The notes beneath the pieces were generated by a model that had not been told where the DNA came from, made no database searches, and worked only from the letters and a program-made list of their open reading frames with translations. This document shows positions 61,098 through 64,000 of a stretch of DNA of 64,000 nucleotides, in pieces. Numbering within the stretch: the first letter of the stretch is position 1; every line of letters starts with the position of its first letter. Source of the DNA: DATCLS01 sp035296625 (GTDB lineage Bacteria; Actinomycetota; Acidimicrobiia; Acidimicrobiales; VFJN01); contig DATHAO010000016.1 of assembly GCA_035296625.1 (NCBI GenBank), positions 1 through 64,000 on the forward strand. The letters run 5' to 3'. The position numbers and the translations under genes were made by a program.

Positions 61098-61817
61098 ATG
61101 ATCCTCCCGTCGTCCGGAGCCGAGCCGCATGGCGCGGTGCACCGGGTCGCCGACCTGCAGCTGCGGGGCCGCGCCGGGCCGCTCCGCTGCCGGGTGCACT
61201 GGCCCGCGCCCACGGGGCGCGCCGCCGCCCCCGCCCTGCTCGTGTACCTCCCGCCTGGCGGCCCCGACCTCGACGACGCGGGCGACGGCGTGGGACGCAG
61301 CATGTGCGCGCTGGCCGGCGTCGTGGTGCTGGCCGCGTCGCACCGGCCTCTCGCCGGGCCGCCCGTCCTGCCCACCGCAGCCACGGCGGAGGACGGCACG
61401 ACGGCGACGCAGTGGGCGGCGGACCACGCCGCGGAGCTCGGCGCCGACTCCGGGCGGCTGGTCGTCGGGGGAGCCGGCCCCGGCGGCGGCGTCGCCGCGG
61501 CCGTGGCGCGGCTGGCCCGGGACGAGGAGTGGCCGCCGCTGATGCGGCAACTGCTGATCCACCCCGTCCTCGGCACCCGTGTCGCACCGGACGGACCGGC
61601 CGGGCCGTCGCTCGCCGGGGTGGCGCCCGCGACGGTCCTCAGGTACACCCACGGCCCCGGGGCCGACGACACACGTCGGTACGTGGACGGGCTCCGCCAG
61701 GCCGGGGTCGAGGTCGACGAACACCGCGACGACGGCCCGCTGGACTGCGCCCTCCCCGGGCTCGCGCAGGCGCTGCGCACGGCCCTGGCGGCGGAGGGGA
61801 CGACCCACGATGGTTGA
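61098..61817 (+). CDS. alpha/beta-hydrolase-like protein with eroded active site
   Basis: 239 aa. Overall layout follows HSL-type esterases (PALLVYLPPGGPDLDD where HGGG is expected; RLVVGGAGPGGGVAAAVARL where GDSAGG is expected), so the nucleophilic Ser and the oxyanion His-Gly-Gly are both lost; no clear catalytic His is seen near the end. It is either a non-catalytic partner or a decaying paralogue of the fused esterase across the divergent promoter. It overlaps the sigma-factor start by 8 bases. Confidence 0.72.
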   Translation: MILPSSGAEPHGAVHRVADLQLRGRAGPLRCRVHWPAPTGRAAAPALLVYLPPGGPDLDDAGDGVGRSMCALAGVVVLAASHRPLAGPPVLPTAATAEDGTTATQWAADHAAELGADSGRLVVGGAGPGGGVAAAVARLARDEEWPPLMRQLLIHPVLGTRVAPDGPAGPSLAGVAPATVLRYTHGPGADDTRRYVDGLRQAGVEVDEHRDDGPLDCALPGLAQALRTALAAEGTTHDG

Positions 61818-62562
61818 GCTCACCTCCGCCCGGTGCTCCGCGCCGGCGATCGCCGGCGCCCCCGAGGACCTGGAGCGCCTGCTCGAGGACCACCGGGTCG
61901 AGCTCACGTCGCACTGCCGCCGCGTGCTGGGGTCGGCCTCCGAAGCGGAGGACGCCGTCCAGGAGACGCTGGTGCGCGCCTGGCGTGGGTTCCACCGCTT
62001 CGAGGGCCGGGCCGGGGTGCGGTCCTGGCTGTACCGCATCGCCACGAACGTGTGCGTGGATCACCTGCGGGCGCGGCGGCGCCGCCCCGATCCGGTGGAC
62101 CTGCACTCGTCGACTGCCGCCGACCGGGCCCTGGAGCCCGCCGAACCGGGGCCCACGTGGGCGTTGCCGTCCACCGGGTCGATGTCCCCGTGCGACGCCG
62201 GCGACCCTGGCGAGGTTGCCATCTCCCGCGAGGCGGTCCGCCTGGCGTTCGTCGCCGCGCTGCGGCTCCTCCCGCCCCGCCAGCGCGCCGTGCTCATCCT
62301 GTGCGAGGTGCTCCGCTGGCGGGCCGCGGAGGTCGCCGACGTGCTCGACACCTCCGTGGCCTCCGTGAACAGTGCGCTGCAGCGGGCCCGGTCCACGCTG
62401 GCGGGGACCGGCCCTCACCGCGCCGCCGGGCGCGTCGCTGCCGCCGTCTCGGGCTCCCGGCCCGACGAACCGATGGACGAGGCCGAACGTCGCCTGCTGG
62501 CCCGCTACGTCGACGCCTTCGAGCGTTACGACGTCGACTCCCTCGTCGCGCTGCTGCGCTGA
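61810..62562 (+). CDS. ECF sigma factor (SigG-like) lacking its C-terminal SnoaL-type domain
   Basis: 250 aa. Region 2 (LLEDHRVELTSHCRRVLGSA, EDAVQETLVRAWRGFHRFEG, VRSWLYRIATNVCVDHLRAR) and region 4 (LPPRQRAVLILCEVLRWRAAEVADVL, SVASVNSALQRAR) are complete. SigG-type ECF factors of about 320-340 aa carry a C-terminal SnoaL-like domain that begins ARYVDAFERYDVDSLVALL; here the protein ends right after those residues. The domain is therefore missing, and no related coding sequence follows. Translational overlap with the degenerate hydrolase gene. Confidence 0.85.
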   Translation: MVELTSARCSAPAIAGAPEDLERLLEDHRVELTSHCRRVLGSASEAEDAVQETLVRAWRGFHRFEGRAGVRSWLYRIATNVCVDHLRARRRRPDPVDLHSSTAADRALEPAEPGPTWALPSTGSMSPCDAGDPGEVAISREAVRLAFVAALRLLPPRQRAVLILCEVLRWRAAEVADVLDTSVASVNSALQRARSTLAGTGPHRAAGRVAAAVSGSRPDEPMDEAERRLLARYVDAFERYDVDSLVALLR

Positions 62563-62708
62563 CTCCCGACCGGCGACCTCAGGAGTCGACGAACTCGAGA
62601 CGGTCCTGGCCGAGCTGCTCCTCGCGGGTGTCGGTGATCCCGTGGCGGGCATCGACGGTACGGGCGCCGGCGAACGGCACGTCCGTCCGCCGGCGCCCGA
62701 CGCGGCCC

Positions 62709-62939
62709 TCAACGGCCGAGGCGCTGTGCCAGCAGCTCCTTGCCCTGGTCGGCACCCTTGCGGCTCTCCGCCTGGGCTCGCCGGAAGAAGTCGGCCAGCT
62801 CCGAGTCTCCCTCGCGCTCTGCATCCTTCACGTAGGTCTCCAGGCGCAGGGCGTTGCTGAGGCACGCCTCGGTGAACCAGATGATGTTGTAGTCCTTGTC
62901 CTTCGTGCCAGTGATGTCACCGGTCTCGGTGCTGCTCAT
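62709..62939 (-). CDS. conserved small helical protein of unknown function
   Basis: 76 aa. The core NIIWFTEACLSNALRLETYV followed by EGDSELADFFRRAQAESRKG is a pattern I recognise from actinobacterial hypothetical proteins; two or three amphipathic helices, no membrane segment. The ATG at 62939 is preceded by GGAGGGTATCC. The 146 bp between it and the sigma-factor stop encode only short unassigned frames, including a minus-strand one reading ITDTREEQLGQDRLEFVDS. Confidence 0.75.
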   Translation of the reverse strand: MSSTETGDITGTKDKDYNIIWFTEACLSNALRLETYVKDAEREGDSELADFFRRAQAESRKGADQGKELLAQRLGR

Positions 62940-63058
62940 GGATACCCTCCTGATCGGGTGTGATCACGGGCTACCCGGCGGATCGCAACAAACACGACTG
63001 CACGGATCGCCGGCCCGTCGCGGTCTAGGGGCGACGGGGAACGGGCAGGCGAGGTGCG

Positions 63059-64000
63059 GTGCGTGTCGGCCTGGTCCTCGGCGGTGGCGGAGTGATCGGC
63101 CTCGCGTACCACGCGGCCTCCCTCGCAGCGATGGAGCTGGATCTGGGCTGGGATCCCCGTACGGCCGACGTGGTCGTCGGGACCTCGGCCGGTTCGCTCG
63201 CCGGCGCGCTGCTGCGCCGCGGCGTCCCGGCCTCGGACCTGTCGGCCATCACCGTCGGAGCCGAGCCCCGCTCCAGCCCGCCGGGCACTGCCGAGGCGCT
63301 CCGGGCGCGCCCCAACCTGCCGCCCGTCCGGCTCGGGCACATGTTCGGCGTGCCGCGCCTGCCGAGCCTGGCGCTCGTCACCGCGTGGGCGCGCCGCCCC
63401 TGGCGCGTCGACCCGTTCGGCGCGCTGGCGAGCGTGCTGCCCGACGGCAAGATCGACCTCTCCGAGCACACGGTCGCCGTCGACGGCCTCCTCGGCACCG
63501 ACTGGCCGGAGGACGACCTCTGGGTGTGCACGGTGCGCCAGGACGACCTGCGGCGCGTCGTGTTCGGCCGCGACGCGTGGGCGTCGCTGCCCGCCGCGGT
63601 CGGCGCCTCGTGCGCCGTGCCCGGCTACTTCCGCCCGGTCCGCATCGACGGCCGGCCCTACATCGACGGCGGCGTGCGCTCACCGACCAACGCCGACGTC
63701 CTACGGCGCCGGGAGCTCGACCTGGCCGTCGTGATCTCGCCCATGTCCGGCCGCGAGCTCGGCCTGGGTGCCGGCGACGCCATCCGGCGCCGGGCCCGGC
63801 GCCAGCTGCGGCACGAATGCGAGCGCCTGCGCCAGGCCGGCATCCCCTCGGTGGTCATCGAGCCGGGCGCCGAGGTGACCGCTGTGCTTGGCTCGGACTT
63901 CATGAGCAACGCCAGACTCCAGGAGATCGTCCGCGCCGCGTTCATCGACGCCGGCGAACAGTTGCGGGCCCCGATCACGCGGACCTTGCTCGCCGGGTTG
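63059..64000 (+). CDS. patatin-like phospholipase, 3' end beyond the window
   Basis: 314 codons visible, still open at base 64000. Patatin motifs: oxyanion loop LVLGGGGVIGLAYHAA, nucleophile GTSAGSLAGALL, and the catalytic Asp in YIDGGVRSPTNADVL. Bacterial members hydrolyse phospholipids or other acyl esters as cytoplasmic or peripheral enzymes with a Ser-Asp dyad. GTG at 63059 follows GAGG closely. The start matches the family, which normally begins a few residues before the glycine loop. Confidence 0.9.
   Translation, partial: MRVGLVLGGGGVIGLAYHAASLAAMELDLGWDPRTADVVVGTSAGSLAGALLRRGVPASDLSAITVGAEPRSSPPGTAEALRARPNLPPVRLGHMFGVPRLPSLALVTAWARRPWRVDPFGALASVLPDGKIDLSEHTVAVDGLLGTDWPEDDLWVCTVRQDDLRRVVFGRDAWASLPAAVGASCAVPGYFRPVRIDGRPYIDGGVRSPTNADVLRRRELDLAVVISPMSGRELGLGAGDAIRRRARRQLRHECERLRQAGIPSVVIEPGAEVTAVLGSDFMSNARLQEIVRAAFIDAGEQLRAPITRTLLAGL

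Noticed and set aside
62579..62708. A short minus-strand frame ending ITDTREEQLGQDRLEFVDS as a possible small gene or gene remnant.
   Set aside because: No convincing start or ribosome site, and it overlaps the supported 76-aa gene in another frame if extended; left unannotated.

Overview
The window is very GC-rich bacterial chromosome with strongly GC-biased third codon positions, many GTG starts, frequent 4-base start/stop overlaps and a 33-residue bS22-type ribosomal peptide gene. Together with the gene content (DUF3237, LAL-type LuxR regulator, SigG-like ECF factor, P450/ferredoxin, nitroreductase and MaoC families) this points to an actinobacterium, most plausibly a member of the Acidimicrobiia. 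That placement is inference from style and content, not from a marker-gene tree.

Layout. 1-11.2 kb: housekeeping and envelope genes. These are a partial GH57/DUF3536 glycoside hydrolase, a rhomboid protease, an SRPBCC protein, a very large acyltransferase-3/SGNH protein with a disordered N-terminal half, a GNAT enzyme, then tatD-rsmA-ispE, and bS22 on the opposite strand. 11.3-15.0 kb: tRNA-Gln(UUG) followed by a 3.6-kb island bounded on the right by a 45-bp copy of the tRNA 3' half. The island carries a CDF metal exporter, a divergent ArsR repressor and several membrane proteins, one with a His-rich tail. 15.0-26.0 kb: a split branched-chain-type ABC importer. SDR, DUF3237, lipoprotein, fused LivH-LivM and nitroreductase genes lie on the plus strand; serine hydrolase, a 63-aa protein, livG and livF lie on the minus strand. 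S49 peptidase and polysaccharide deacetylase genes sit between them. A 17-bp dyad (TAGGGCR-NN-CCCYACTR) precedes all three transcription units in the same orientation, which suggests one regulon. The LAL-type LuxR gene at 26.1 kb begins 65 bp from the third copy.

28.9-33.6 kb: a drug-type ABC exporter, a questin-oxidase-like protein, a truncated MMPL transporter, a TetR gene with a perfect 8-3-8 operator, and a LysR gene that has lost its middle. 33.7-41.2 kb: small soluble proteins (EF-hand, CMD family, HxlR, cupin, ScyD/E-like, VOC), an adenosine-deaminase-family enzyme, and an oxidoreductase operon (dihydrodipicolinate-reductase-like protein, 3Fe-4S ferredoxin, P450). 41.2-47.2 kb: a membrane-lipid-flavoured cluster with an LPG-synthase/flippase-type protein, an orphan ProX-like lipoprotein, a PAP2-kinase fusion and two further PAP2 phosphatases. 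47.3-50.7 kb: a secreted multidomain esterase (four neocarzinostatin-like repeats, esterase, PKD-like region, RTX repeats). 50.7-64 kb: a methyltransferase, a metallophosphoesterase pseudogene, YjbR, GNAT, an ArsR-SRPBCC fusion, MaoC, another PAP2, a CHASE-GAF-PP2C phosphatase, a LysR-HTH/esterase fusion facing a degenerate hydrolase plus truncated ECF sigma gene, and a partial patatin.

Two patterns run through the window. First, many genes lack a ribosome binding site and instead have a TAnnnT hexamer ending 5-8 bases before the start codon, as expected of leaderless transcription. Second, several genes show clean internal or terminal deletions (MMPL, LysR, metallophosphoesterase, sigma factor), and two gene ends are tandemly duplicated into the following spacer. 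No CRISPR array, insertion sequence or integrase gene was seen.
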